This document shows positions 1 to 5,757 of a stretch of DNA of 5,757 bases, piece after piece. Numbering within the stretch: position 1 is the first letter of the stretch; the number at the start of each line of letters is the position of its first letter. The notes beneath the pieces were generated by a model. The model had not been told where the DNA came from, ran no database searches, and saw only the letters and a program-made list of their open reading frames with translations. The stretch is from Bacteroidia bacterium (GTDB lineage Bacteria; Bacteroidota; Bacteroidia; Bacteroidales; UBA12481): the NCBI GenBank assembly GCA_026391235.1, contig JAPLDV010000058.1, positions 1-5,757 of the forward strand. The letters run 5' to 3'. The position numbers were made by a program, and so were the translations under genes.

Positions 1-1
1 A

Positions 2-394
2 ATCGTTCCAATTGAAGAACAGGTCGAAAACTCATCGGTTTATTATGAGAAGAGTAATAAAACATGGTTTCTTTTCACCAACCACATCGGGATCGATGGC
101 GGGGAATACACGGATGCTGTCTGGGTTTACTGGAGCAAGGACCTGAATCTCTGGGATCCTCAGAACAAGGCAGTTGTGCTGGATGGTCAGAATTGCAGCT
201 GGTCAAAGAAATGCGTCGGCCTGCCATCCGTTCTTCCGGTTGGCAGCCGGCTGGCCCTGTTCTATGACGCGCCGGGCGGAAACAGCACCAGCCACATGAA
301 GAGAAATATCGCTCTGGCATGGCTAAATTTACCACTGGCACCTCCCGATGCCATCAAATATCCTGTTCCTGCCCCTTATCAGCCAGGGAACTGA
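2..394 (+). CDS. Glycoside-hydrolase-like five-bladed propeller protein, C-terminal fragment
   Basis: The reading frame is open from base 2 and ends at TGA 392-394, giving the last 130 residues of a protein whose start lies outside the window. The fragment has the look of the closing blades of a five-bladed beta-propeller carbohydrate-active enzyme. A blade with SSVYYEKSNKTWFLFTNHIG is followed by YTDAVWVYWSKDLNLWDP, the 'seen with a source / SxDLxxW' blade pattern typical of GH43/GH32/GH117-type proteins. Then come GLPSVLPVGSRLALFYDAPG and a final strand ending in LAWLNLPLAPP. The likely role is hydrolysis or binding of a plant- or algal-type glycan outside the cytoplasm, but the catalytic residues and any signal peptide are in the missing part, so substrate and activity cannot be read. 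No T9SS tail is present. The family is seen from pattern only; a non-catalytic propeller is possible. Confidence 0.7.
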   Translation: MVPIEEQVENSSVYYEKSNKTWFLFTNHIGIDGGEYTDAVWVYWSKDLNLWDPQNKAVVLDGQNCSWSKKCVGLPSVLPVGSRLALFYDAPGGNSTSHMKRNIALAWLNLPLAPPDAIKYPVPAPYQPGN

Positions 395-478
395 ATCCGG
401 CAATATCAAAGCTGATTAAAACAAGGGATGCCCTGAATCAAGTGATACATGTGTAAAAATGATTGCTGCCGGTAATTG

Positions 479-850
479 ATGGAAGATACAGATTTCATGC
501 GAAGGTTAAAGGCAGGTGACAATGCTGCTTTTAATGAGCTGGTAATGATTTACAGAAATCGTGTCATAAACACATGTTACCGTTTCTTATTGAGCCGGAA
601 TGATGCTGAAGATGTTTCACAGGATGTTTTTATTGAGGTTTTTCAATCCATTCGATCATTTCGCGGCAATTCAAAACTGTCAACCTGGATTTACCGGATC
701 GCGGTAACCAAGAGTCTCGATGAACTTAAAAAGCGCAAAAGGAAAAAGCGCATCTCTTCGTTGGGAAAAATGCTGCACCTGGATGATGTGGCCGGATGGA
801 TTGCCGGCGGTTCAAAGAATTTAGAGTCAATTCTCAAAAACAGTGCTTGA
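479..850 (+). pseudogene. ECF-family RNA polymerase sigma-70 factor lacking region 4 (truncated or decayed)
   Basis: This 123-residue frame opens at ATG 479 (a TTG directly before it is in frame, but ATG is the likelier start; no strong Shine-Dalgarno is visible). Residues about 6-91 form a convincing sigma region 2: FMRRLKAGDNAAFNELV (2.1), then RNDAEDVSQDVFIEVFQSI (2.2, core-polymerase binding), then FRGNSKLSTWIYRIAVTKS and a basic KKRKRKKR run (2.3-2.4, -10 recognition). The linker LDDVAGWIAGGSK is also typical of Bacteroidota ECF factors. The protein then stops after about 10 more residues. Complete factors of this kind are roughly 170-200 residues and carry a helix-turn-helix region 4 for the -35 element. 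None of the three forward frames between 820 and 896 encodes one, and only 46 bases separate this stop from the next start, so a frameshift alone cannot explain the loss; an internal deletion is required. A region-2-only functional sigma is possible but less likely. Confidence 0.72.
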
Positions 851-896
851 ACATGCAAGAAATAAAACAAATAATCGTCAAACCAATTCAGGAGAA

Positions 897-1593
897 ATGA
901 AAGAGTCGGAATTAAATATCAAGGTGCGGCAAACACTCAATGAGTTTGAATCTTTAGGGGGTATTCAACCCTCTGCGGATTGGGACCAGTCTTTTTTGAA
1001 TAAACTTGGTTCCACCCGAACCCCGCAGGAAAAATCCTTTCAATCCGGAAAATCAGTTGTAGTCATGCTTTTTGTAATTCTTGTTAATGTTGGTATTATT
1101 TTTTGTTCTCGCTATGCTGAACGTATTCGTCATCGGGGCATTTGTTTGGAAAAGCATTTTACCGCCGCAAAAACCGGGGCCGGCTGCTTCATCCGATAAT
1201 CGGGATGTTTCTGCTATTCTTGAGAAAGAGCTTGGCTTATCGCGGGAACAGGTTCAGCAGATTAAATACCTTCGCGCCGAATTTGTGGAGAAGGAGCAGA
1301 AATTGATAGCTGCTATTCGGATGCAAAGGGACTCCATGAACGCTGAAATGTTTAACAAGGTTACAAGCGAAGAGGTTATACATTCCCTGGCCGGGAAAAT
1401 TGCCGAGAATGAGTATGGCATTGAATTGTTGCGCTATGAACAGGCTAAAAGGCTAAAATCTGTCTGCACGCCCGGCCAGGTTGAAAAGTTTGAAAGGCTT
1501 GTCAGGGAAATGCGAGACTATTTAAGGCCTGACAGCAATCCCGAAAAAGGGAAAAGGAGGGGCCCGCCAAAGAGAATGGATGAAAACCGGTAA
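897..1593 (+). pseudogene. Putative anti-sigma membrane protein with Spy/CpxP-like C-terminal domain, frameshifted
   Basis: Two overlapping frames make one protein. Frame A starts at ATG 897 (GGAG just upstream, spacing only 2 bases) and gives a soluble N-terminus of about 55 residues with TLNEFESLGGIQPSADWDQSF, then a hydrophobic run VVVMLFVILVNVGIIF before drifting into a meaningless tail that stops at 1197-1199. Frame B, shifted by +1, supplies the rest of the membrane segment (VLAMLNVFVIGAFVW), a linker, and a helical C-terminus to TAA 1591-1593. Removing one base between about 1078 and 1105 restores a single protein of 231 residues. The C-terminal part has the Spy/CpxP (LTxxQ, metal-resistance sensor) pattern: LEKELGLSREQVQQIKYL, long charged helices, then CTPGQVEKFERLVREM. 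By position after an ECF sigma gene and by topology (cytoplasmic N-terminus, one membrane pass, periplasmic helical domain) I infer an envelope-sensing anti-sigma factor. A sequencing error could equally explain the shift. Confidence 0.65.
1078..1105 (+). other. Frameshift site in the membrane segment of the putative anti-sigma gene
   Basis: Upstream of this stretch frame A is coding; downstream frame B is coding. Both frames read as hydrophobic residues across it, so the exact point cannot be fixed. It must lie after the frame-B stop TAA at 1075-1077. The best candidate is the T6 run at 1099-1104: with five T residues the protein reads IIF-VLAMLNVF without interruption. Confidence 0.6.
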
Positions 1594-1613
1594 ACATTTT
1601 ATCAATATTGTAC

Positions 1614-3269
1614 ATGAGTAAAAGTCAAAGTCTCAGGACCGTAACATTCATCATCCTGTTTGGTAGTTTTAGTTTACCGCACTTCTCCATTTCAGCCCAA
1701 ACGCTTAATGAAATCTTAGGCAGGCCAACGGATTCAACGATTACAATCAGTATCCTCGTGAATCAGCAAACTGATCTGTATTGGGAATATGGAACTGCCA
1801 CGGGTACTTTTTCCAATGTAACAGACAATTGTACGGCAGCGAAAGATATCCCGCTTGAAGTTGACTTTACAGGCCTGATTCCAAATACAAAGTATTATTA
1901 CAGAACAAGATACCGTCCGGCCGGGACTGCTGTTTCCTATTTGTCCGGTCCTGAGCATACCTTTCAAACTCAAAGGGCCAAAGGTTCCACCTTTACCTTT
2001 ACAATCGAATCGGATGAGCACCTGTACGATAAAAAGGGTGTCCGCAGCATATATCAGATCTGTCTGGCTAATCAGGCGGCTGATGGTCCCGACTTTATGC
2101 TTTCACTCGGAGATATTTTCGGGGACGATCATCAGCCATTAACCACTACTTCAGCGGATATGGATCAATTACACAGGGATTACAGGCCCTATCTGGGAAG
2201 TATCTGTCATTCGGTTCCGTTTTTTGTTTGTCTTGGAAATCATGAAGGTGAGTTCGACTATTATCTTTCCCAGACGCCTCCTGACAATATTGGCATTTAC
2301 GGAACCTTATGGAGAAAGTTCTATTATCCAAATCCTTTCCCAAACAGGTTTTACAGTGGTAATACCGACATTGAACCTTACGGAATGGGAAATCCGGAAA
2401 ACTATTATTCAGGGACCTGGGGCGATGCATTATTTGTTGTGCTGGATGCATACAGGTATCAATCAGCTACTTCTGCAAAACCGGGAAAATGGGATTGGAC
2501 ACTTGGCTATTCTCAATACACCTGGCTCAGGAGCACCCTTGAAAACAGTTCGGCGAAATATAAATTTGTTTTCGCCCATCATACCCTCGGGCAGGGCAGG
2601 GGAGGTGCCAAAACAGCCCGGTATTATGAATGGGGAGGGTATAACGCTGACGGTACAACATGGGGATTTGATGAAAACCGCCCGGGTTGGGGAAAGCCTG
2701 TCCATCAGTTATTCGTGGACAACGGGGTGAATATTTTCTTTCAGGGCCATGATCACCTGTTTGCACAGGAGGTGCTCGACGGGGTTATTTACCAGGAGGT
2801 GCCGATGCCCAGCGATTCCACCTATCAGATCGGAATGCTGGCAAATGCCGATGCCTACATTTCCAATACGGTCGGGGGAACCGGCCACCTCAGGGTTTCT
2901 GTTGCCCCCGATGATGTGAAGGTTGACTTCGTAAGGGCCTGGCTTCCTGCTGACACTGGCAGCCTGTATCACAACAGGGAGGTTGCCTTCAGCTATTCCC
3001 TTAAAAACGGGCCTTCAGCAGTCACTGCGGCCGTGATGGAACCGGTTTCTGTTAAAGTATACCCCAATCCGGCACGGGACAGGATCTATATCGGGCTAAC
3101 CGATACCACGGAAAAGATCAGGGCCACCCTTTTCAGCCGCTCCGGGCAAAGGATTCTGGAAACCACACAAAGAGAGATCAATCTGAAGGGTATCCCCGAA
3201 GGTGTCTATTTCCTGAAAATTGAGACTGGTGGTGCAGTTGTTCGCAAAAAATTCATAATCAGCCGGTGA
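1614..3269 (+). CDS. Secreted metallophosphoesterase with PAP-type N-terminal domain and T9SS tail (copy 1)
   Basis: A 551-residue exported phosphoesterase. Residues 1-29 are a signal peptide (basic start, TFIILFGSFSLPHF core, cleavage likely after SISA). Residues about 30-120 form an Fn3-like domain as in purple acid phosphatases (YWEYGT, then YYYRTRYR and EHTFQT). Residues about 125-445 form the calcineurin-like metallophosphoesterase domain with all five metal-ligand motifs: D134-E-H136, G166-D167, GNHE 208-211, H322/H323, and GHDH 378-381. Residues about 478-551 are a T9SS type-A sorting domain (VYPNPARD, then VYFLKIETGG and a KK end). The family hydrolyses phosphate mono- or diesters with a two-metal centre; the true substrate is not readable. 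Start ATG 1614 was chosen because it gives a clean signal peptide, although an in-frame TTG lies six bases upstream. The gene follows the anti-sigma gene by 20 bases with no terminator or clear Shine-Dalgarno, so it may be co-transcribed. It is paralogous to the next gene over residues 30-445. Confidence 0.9.
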   Translation: MSKSQSLRTVTFIILFGSFSLPHFSISAQTLNEILGRPTDSTITISILVNQQTDLYWEYGTATGTFSNVTDNCTAAKDIPLEVDFTGLIPNTKYYYRTRYRPAGTAVSYLSGPEHTFQTQRAKGSTFTFTIESDEHLYDKKGVRSIYQICLANQAADGPDFMLSLGDIFGDDHQPLTTTSADMDQLHRDYRPYLGSICHSVPFFVCLGNHEGEFDYYLSQTPPDNIGIYGTLWRKFYYPNPFPNRFYSGNTDIEPYGMGNPENYYSGTWGDALFVVLDAYRYQSATSAKPGKWDWTLGYSQYTWLRSTLENSSAKYKFVFAHHTLGQGRGGAKTARYYEWGGYNADGTTWGFDENRPGWGKPVHQLFVDNGVNIFFQGHDHLFAQEVLDGVIYQEVPMPSDSTYQIGMLANADAYISNTVGGTGHLRVSVAPDDVKVDFVRAWLPADTGSLYHNREVAFSYSLKNGPSAVTAAVMEPVSVKVYPNPARDRIYIGLTDTTEKIRATLFSRSGQRILETTQREINLKGIPEGVYFLKIETGGAVVRKKFIISR

Positions 3270-4568
3270 TGGGAAAATTGTTCATTCTCTTACTGGCTAT
3301 TTTCACCGGATATGGATTCGGTTACGGGCAGACGTTCACCGAAATCCTGGGGCGCCCCACAGGCAACTCGGTCACCATGAGCATCCTGTTTGATCGGGCG
3401 GTTGAAGTATACTGGGAATATGGTACCTCCCCCGGAAGCTATTCCTTGTCCACACCCGTATTTGTTGCTTTAAAGGATTCCGCTCTGGAGGCCGACCTGA
3501 CCAACCTGGTTCCGGATAAGAAATACTATTACCGGACAAGATACCGTGCCAGCGGATCGGCGGCGCCTTTTCTCGCCGGTACGGAACATACTTTCCAGAC
3601 ACCCCGGCCTCCGGGCAGCACCTTTACTTTTGCGGTTGAAGCCGATCCGCATCTCGATGCAAATTCGATTCCTGATGCCTATGCCCTGACCCTTCAGAAT
3701 ATCCTGGCCGCAAATCCTGATTTTCTGCTGGATCTGGGCGATACCTTTTTCTCGGAAAAACAGCCGGATGTTAACCAGTCCGTTATTACCGAACGCCACC
3801 TTCTCTACCGTCCCTATTTCGGCAGCGTGTGTCATTCCGTCCCCCTCTTTCTTGCGCTGGGAAACCATGAGGGCGAATCGGGCTGGCGCCTGAACGGAAC
3901 CCCGAACAGTATCCCGGTGATGGCTTCCAATACCCGCAAAAAGTATTACCCGAATCCCGTTCCGAATGCATTCTATTCCGGGAATATCAAGCCCGAAGAA
4001 TTTGTCGGCCTCCGCGAAAATTATTATGCCTGGGAATGGGGCGATGCATTGTTCGTTGTCCTGGATCCCTATTGGCACACGGTGAACAAGCCGGACTGGG
4101 GCTGGACCCTTGGGGTTGATCAATACAACTGGTTTAAAAATACCCTGACTGCGAGTAAAGCGAAATTCAAGTTTGTGTTTTGCCATAACCTGGTGGGAGG
4201 AAATTCAAGCGATGCCCGCGGAGGGACAGAATTTGCCCACCTGTTTGAAATGGGGGGGAGCAACACAGATGGTTCCTGGGGATTTGATGCCAACCGCCCC
4301 GGCTGGGGAAAGCCAATCCATACCCTTATGGTTGAGAACCATGTAACTATTTTTTTCCATGGTCACGATCATTTTTACGGAAAGCAGGAAAAAGACGGGG
4401 TCATTTACCAGGAAGTGCCGCAGCCTTCGTGCAAGAATATATCAAACCTTTCAGCACCAGCATACGGTTATGTGAACGGTCTCTTCCTGCCGGGCCGGGG
4501 CTACGTTTCCTTAACTGTTTCCAGCGAGGAAACCAAAGTCGAATATATCAGGACCTATCTTCCGACTG
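1698..4568 (+). repeat. Tandem gene duplication of a metallophosphoesterase body
   Basis: The protein-coding bodies of the two adjacent genes (about 1698-2950 and 3329-4568) are divergent direct repeats. Shared blocks appear in the same order: ILGRPT, YWEYGT, YYYRTRYR, EHTFQT, GSTFTF, CHSVP, LGNHEGE, YYPNP-PN-FYSGN, ENYY-WGDALFVVLD, NRPGWGKP, GHDH, DGVIYQEVP-PS. By eye about half of the residues are identical. The DNA itself has diverged, so this is an old duplication, not a recent one. Confidence 0.85.
3045..3266 (+). other. T9SS type-A C-terminal sorting domain of copy 1
   Basis: Encodes residues 478-551. It begins VSVKVYPNPARDRIYI, continues through a beta-sandwich pattern with LFSRSGQRIL and GIPEGVYFLKI, and ends in a basic VVRKKFIISR. 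This is the compact form of the type IX secretion signal: the domain directs transfer across the outer membrane and is normally cleaved as the protein is anchored to the surface or released. This implies a functional T9SS elsewhere in the genome. Confidence 0.85.
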
Positions 4569-4930
4569 AAGAGAATGCAACCCGCATGAATGGGGAGATA
4601 GCCGATTCGTATGTGGTTAAATACTCATCTTCAGCTGTTAAAGAGGTACAAGAAATGCCGCCATCACTGAAAATGGATCAGAATTATCCGAACCCTTTTG
4701 ACCGGGAAACATTGGTAAACTATTGTATTCCAACAGCGGAAAATGTTCAAATAGCGGTTCTTGATATTTACGGCAGGGAAATTTCCAGACTTGTAAATGA
4801 GTACCAGCAATCCGGAAATTATTCAGTCAGGTTAAATGCAGCGGACCTGTCCTTGGCGCCCGGACTTTACCTGATCATACTTCGGACCCCTTCGCAAATA
4901 ATAAGCAGAAAGATGATCCTGATGAAATGA
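3269..4930 (+). CDS. Secreted metallophosphoesterase with PAP-type N-terminal domain and T9SS tail (copy 2)
   Basis: A 553-residue paralogue of the preceding gene. Its ATG 3269 shares one base with the TGA of copy 1 (TGATG), a layout that usually means translational coupling; an in-frame GTG at 3266 is the alternative start. Residues 1-20 are a signal peptide (KLFILLLAIF core, then GYGQT). Residues about 21-112 form the Fn3-like PAP-type domain (ILGRPT, YWEYGT, KYYYRTRYR). Residues about 117-432 form the metallophosphoesterase domain with ligands D126-P-H128, G157-D158, GNHE 198-201, H306 and GHDH 365-368. Blocks such as NRPGWGKP and DGVIYQEVP match copy 1 almost exactly. The loop after YQEVP differs (QPSCKNIS versus MPSDSTYQ), which may change substrate choice. 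The tail (residues about 467-553) is a T9SS domain of a different type from that of copy 1. No helix-loop terminator is evident after the TGA at 4928-4930. Confidence 0.9.
   Translation: MGKLFILLLAIFTGYGFGYGQTFTEILGRPTGNSVTMSILFDRAVEVYWEYGTSPGSYSLSTPVFVALKDSALEADLTNLVPDKKYYYRTRYRASGSAAPFLAGTEHTFQTPRPPGSTFTFAVEADPHLDANSIPDAYALTLQNILAANPDFLLDLGDTFFSEKQPDVNQSVITERHLLYRPYFGSVCHSVPLFLALGNHEGESGWRLNGTPNSIPVMASNTRKKYYPNPVPNAFYSGNIKPEEFVGLRENYYAWEWGDALFVVLDPYWHTVNKPDWGWTLGVDQYNWFKNTLTASKAKFKFVFCHNLVGGNSSDARGGTEFAHLFEMGGSNTDGSWGFDANRPGWGKPIHTLMVENHVTIFFHGHDHFYGKQEKDGVIYQEVPQPSCKNISNLSAPAYGYVNGLFLPGRGYVSLTVSSEETKVEYIRTYLPTEENATRMNGEIADSYVVKYSSSAVKEVQEMPPSLKMDQNYPNPFDRETLVNYCIPTAENVQIAVLDIYGREISRLVNEYQQSGNYSVRLNAADLSLAPGLYLIILRTPSQIISRKMILMK
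4667..4927 (+). other. T9SS type-A C-terminal sorting domain of copy 2, FlgD-like variety
   Basis: Encodes residues 467-553. It starts with the LxxxQNYPNPFxxxT pattern, then YCIPTAENVQIAVLDIYG, REISRLVNEYQQSGNYSV and LAPGLYLIIL, and ends in ISRKMILMK. This is the longer 'QNYPNPF' tail common in Bacteroidota and Ignavibacteria, close to FlgD-Ig-like domains. It shares little with the tail of copy 1 beyond the YPNP start and the basic end. Confidence 0.85.
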
Positions 4931-4994
4931 TTGGTTTGTTCCATCCTTGCTGGCTGTAACTGTTCTTGCGCCGCTGTTTTCCCGCCTAAACAAG

Positions 4995-5002
4995 TATATT
5001 TA
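4995..5002 (+). promoter_or_regulatory. Possible Bacteroidota -7 promoter element
   Basis: TATATTTA matches the Bacteroidota consensus TAnnTTTG except at the last base. It lies 40 bases before the start of the PD40 gene, in the 111-base gap after the phosphoesterases, where a promoter would be expected. The nearest upstream TTG (4966-4968) is 26 bases away, longer than the usual spacing of about 19-21, so this is a weak call. Confidence 0.3.
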
Positions 5003-5030
5003 AGGTCGTAAAAGTTTAATCAGTGGATGA

Positions 5031-5036
5031 AAGGAA
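5031..5036 (+). promoter_or_regulatory. Ribosome binding site of the PD40 gene
   Basis: AAGGAA sits 5 bases before ATG 5042. It supports that start, which also gives an immediate signal peptide. Confidence 0.55.
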
Positions 5037-5041
5037 CTGAT

Positions 5042-5757
5042 ATGGGTAAAGCGTTCAGAATTAAAACAGGCATTGTGTGCCTTTTACTGGCGGCAGGCAG
5101 CTTGCAGGCAGCTGCTTCCATCACTCTGAAATACCTTGGGAAAGAGATCAGGGAGATTGTCTATATTGAACGCGCACAATACGTTCCAGATCATCATAAT
5201 ACAGAGACGATGTTCCAGAAAGGAGAGATCAATGAGGCCAGCTTTGCGGGCAACTCCGCTTTGAAGGCATATAATCTTCAAACCGGGAAAACCCGCACCC
5301 TAATTGAGTCGAAAGAGGGAATCGTGCGCGATCCGGAAGTTTCGTTTGATGGTAAAAAGATCATTTTTTCCATGCGGAACAACAAGGATGATTTCTACCA
5401 TATTTATGAAATAGATGCCGATGGCACAAACCTTAAACAGCTTACCTTTGCCGATTACGTTACCGATATCGATCCGCTTTACCTGCCCGACGGATCTATC
5501 GTTTTCAGCAGCACCCGTGAGCCCAAATTCTGCATGTGCAACCGGCATATCATGTGCAACCTGTTTTTGATGGACGCCGATGGGGCAAACATTATACAAC
5601 TGGGTAACAGCACTTTACATGAGGCCCACTCCACCCTCCTCAATGATGGCCGCATCCTGTATGACCGCTGGGAATATGTCGACCGCAATTTTGGAGATGC
5701 ACAATCGCTGTGGGTGGTGCATCCGGATGGTACAAAACATTCCATTTATTATGGCAA
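5042..5757 (+). CDS. Secreted PD40 propeller protein, HzsA-related type, N-terminal part
   Basis: An open frame of 238 full codons that runs off the window end. Residues 1-25 are a signal peptide (KAFRIKTG, then IVCLLLAAGSLQAAA); Cys13 is not in a lipobox. The mature part has TolB/PD40-type propeller blades: RDPEVSFDGKKIIFSMR followed by YEIDADGTNLKQLT (residues about 96-136), then DIDPLYLPDGSIVFSSTRE (142-160), then LMDADGANIIQLG (176-188). A conserved-looking stretch HEAHSTLLNDGRILYDRWEY (193-212) and FGDAQSLWVVHPDGT (217-231) recalls proteins annotated as hydrazine-synthase-alpha-related (HzsA-related) in Planctomycetes, Verrucomicrobia and Bacteroidota. A Cys/His cluster, C164-x-C166-x-x-H169-x-x-C172, could bind metal. 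No CxxCH haem motif appears in this part, so hydrazine synthesis is not implied. Function is unknown; the rest of the gene is needed. It probably has its own promoter in the 111-base gap upstream. Confidence 0.75.
   Translation, partial: MGKAFRIKTGIVCLLLAAGSLQAAASITLKYLGKEIREIVYIERAQYVPDHHNTETMFQKGEINEASFAGNSALKAYNLQTGKTRTLIESKEGIVRDPEVSFDGKKIIFSMRNNKDDFYHIYEIDADGTNLKQLTFADYVTDIDPLYLPDGSIVFSSTREPKFCMCNRHIMCNLFLMDADGANIIQLGNSTLHEAHSTLLNDGRILYDRWEYVDRNFGDAQSLWVVHPDGTKHSIYYG

Noticed and set aside
64..341. Short frames on both strands over the first gene
   Set aside because: The frame from base 2 to 394 has clear propeller blade patterns; the others are low-complexity shadows rich in Arg, Cys, Pro or Gly.
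397..472. Inverted repeat CCGGCA (397-402) and TGCCGG (467-472)
   Set aside because: Six bases with 64 bases between them, no T-run after it; expected by chance and not a believable terminator or operator. No clear promoter was found in this 84-base gap either: TAAAAATG matches the Bacteroidota element poorly.
1099..1104. Programmed transcriptional slippage at the T6 run
   Set aside because: Known slippage sites are generally longer runs; a single-base error or mutation is simpler. Kept only as an option under the frameshift finding.
2325..2345. Internal YPNP motifs (copy 1 residues 238-241; copy 2 residues 227-230)
   Set aside because: They resemble the start of a T9SS tail but lie in the middle of the catalytic domain in a block conserved between the copies; the true tails are at the C-termini.
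3470..4186. A 238-codon open frame on the minus strand
   Set aside because: It lies wholly inside copy 2 on the opposite strand, has no recognisable domain, and copy 2 has clear catalytic motifs across the same bases. It is a shadow of GC-rich coding sequence.
4252..4258. G7 run as a phase-variable tract in copy 2
   Set aside because: The run encodes part of Met-Gly-Gly within a conserved block, the frame is intact, and seven bases is short for phase variation.
5042..5757. Hydrazine synthase alpha subunit (anammox)
   Set aside because: No CxxCH haem motif in the visible part and no other anammox gene nearby; only the broad related family is supported.

Overview
The window looks like a chromosomal segment of a member of the Bacteroidota or a close relative in the FCB group. 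The main evidence is two secreted proteins with C-terminal type IX secretion (T9SS) sorting domains (YPNP / NYPNPF start, basic KK or RK end). Supporting signs are an ECF sigma gene followed by a membrane protein of anti-sigma type, an extracellular sugar-acting propeller enzyme and a PD40 propeller protein. All recognisable genes lie on the + strand. No RNA gene, CRISPR array, insertion sequence or phage gene was recognised.

Layout: (1) 2-394, the C-terminal 130 residues of a five-bladed-propeller glycoside-hydrolase-like protein (GH43/GH32-type). (2) 479-850, an ECF sigma-70 factor with a good region 2 but no region 4. (3) 897-1593, a putative anti-sigma protein with a Spy/CpxP-like C-terminal domain, broken by a +1 shift inside its membrane segment. 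(4) 1614-3269 and 3269-4930, two tandem paralogous secreted metallophosphoesterases (551 and 553 residues). Each has an N-terminal Fn3-like purple-acid-phosphatase-type domain, a full set of calcineurin-like metal ligands and a T9SS tail; the second starts on a TGATG overlap with the first. (5) 5042-5757, the first 238 residues of a secreted PD40 propeller protein resembling the family annotated as hydrazine-synthase-alpha-related, cut by the window end.

The two most distinctive aspects are these. The regulatory pair (sigma plus putative anti-sigma) appears broken at two separate places, while the downstream phosphoesterases are intact. The two phosphoesterases share their whole secretory and catalytic body but carry clearly different types of T9SS tail. 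Hand counts of GC in sampled 60-base lines also suggest an AT-richer block running from the sigma gene to about the middle of the first phosphoesterase, with richer sequence on both sides.

How the genes work together is inference. An intact sigma/anti-sigma pair could have controlled the extracellular phosphoesterases just downstream (only 20 bases separate the end of the anti-sigma gene from the first of them). The flanking propeller proteins fit an exported polysaccharide- or organic-matter-processing neighbourhood. I do not see convincing evidence of a wholly new system here.
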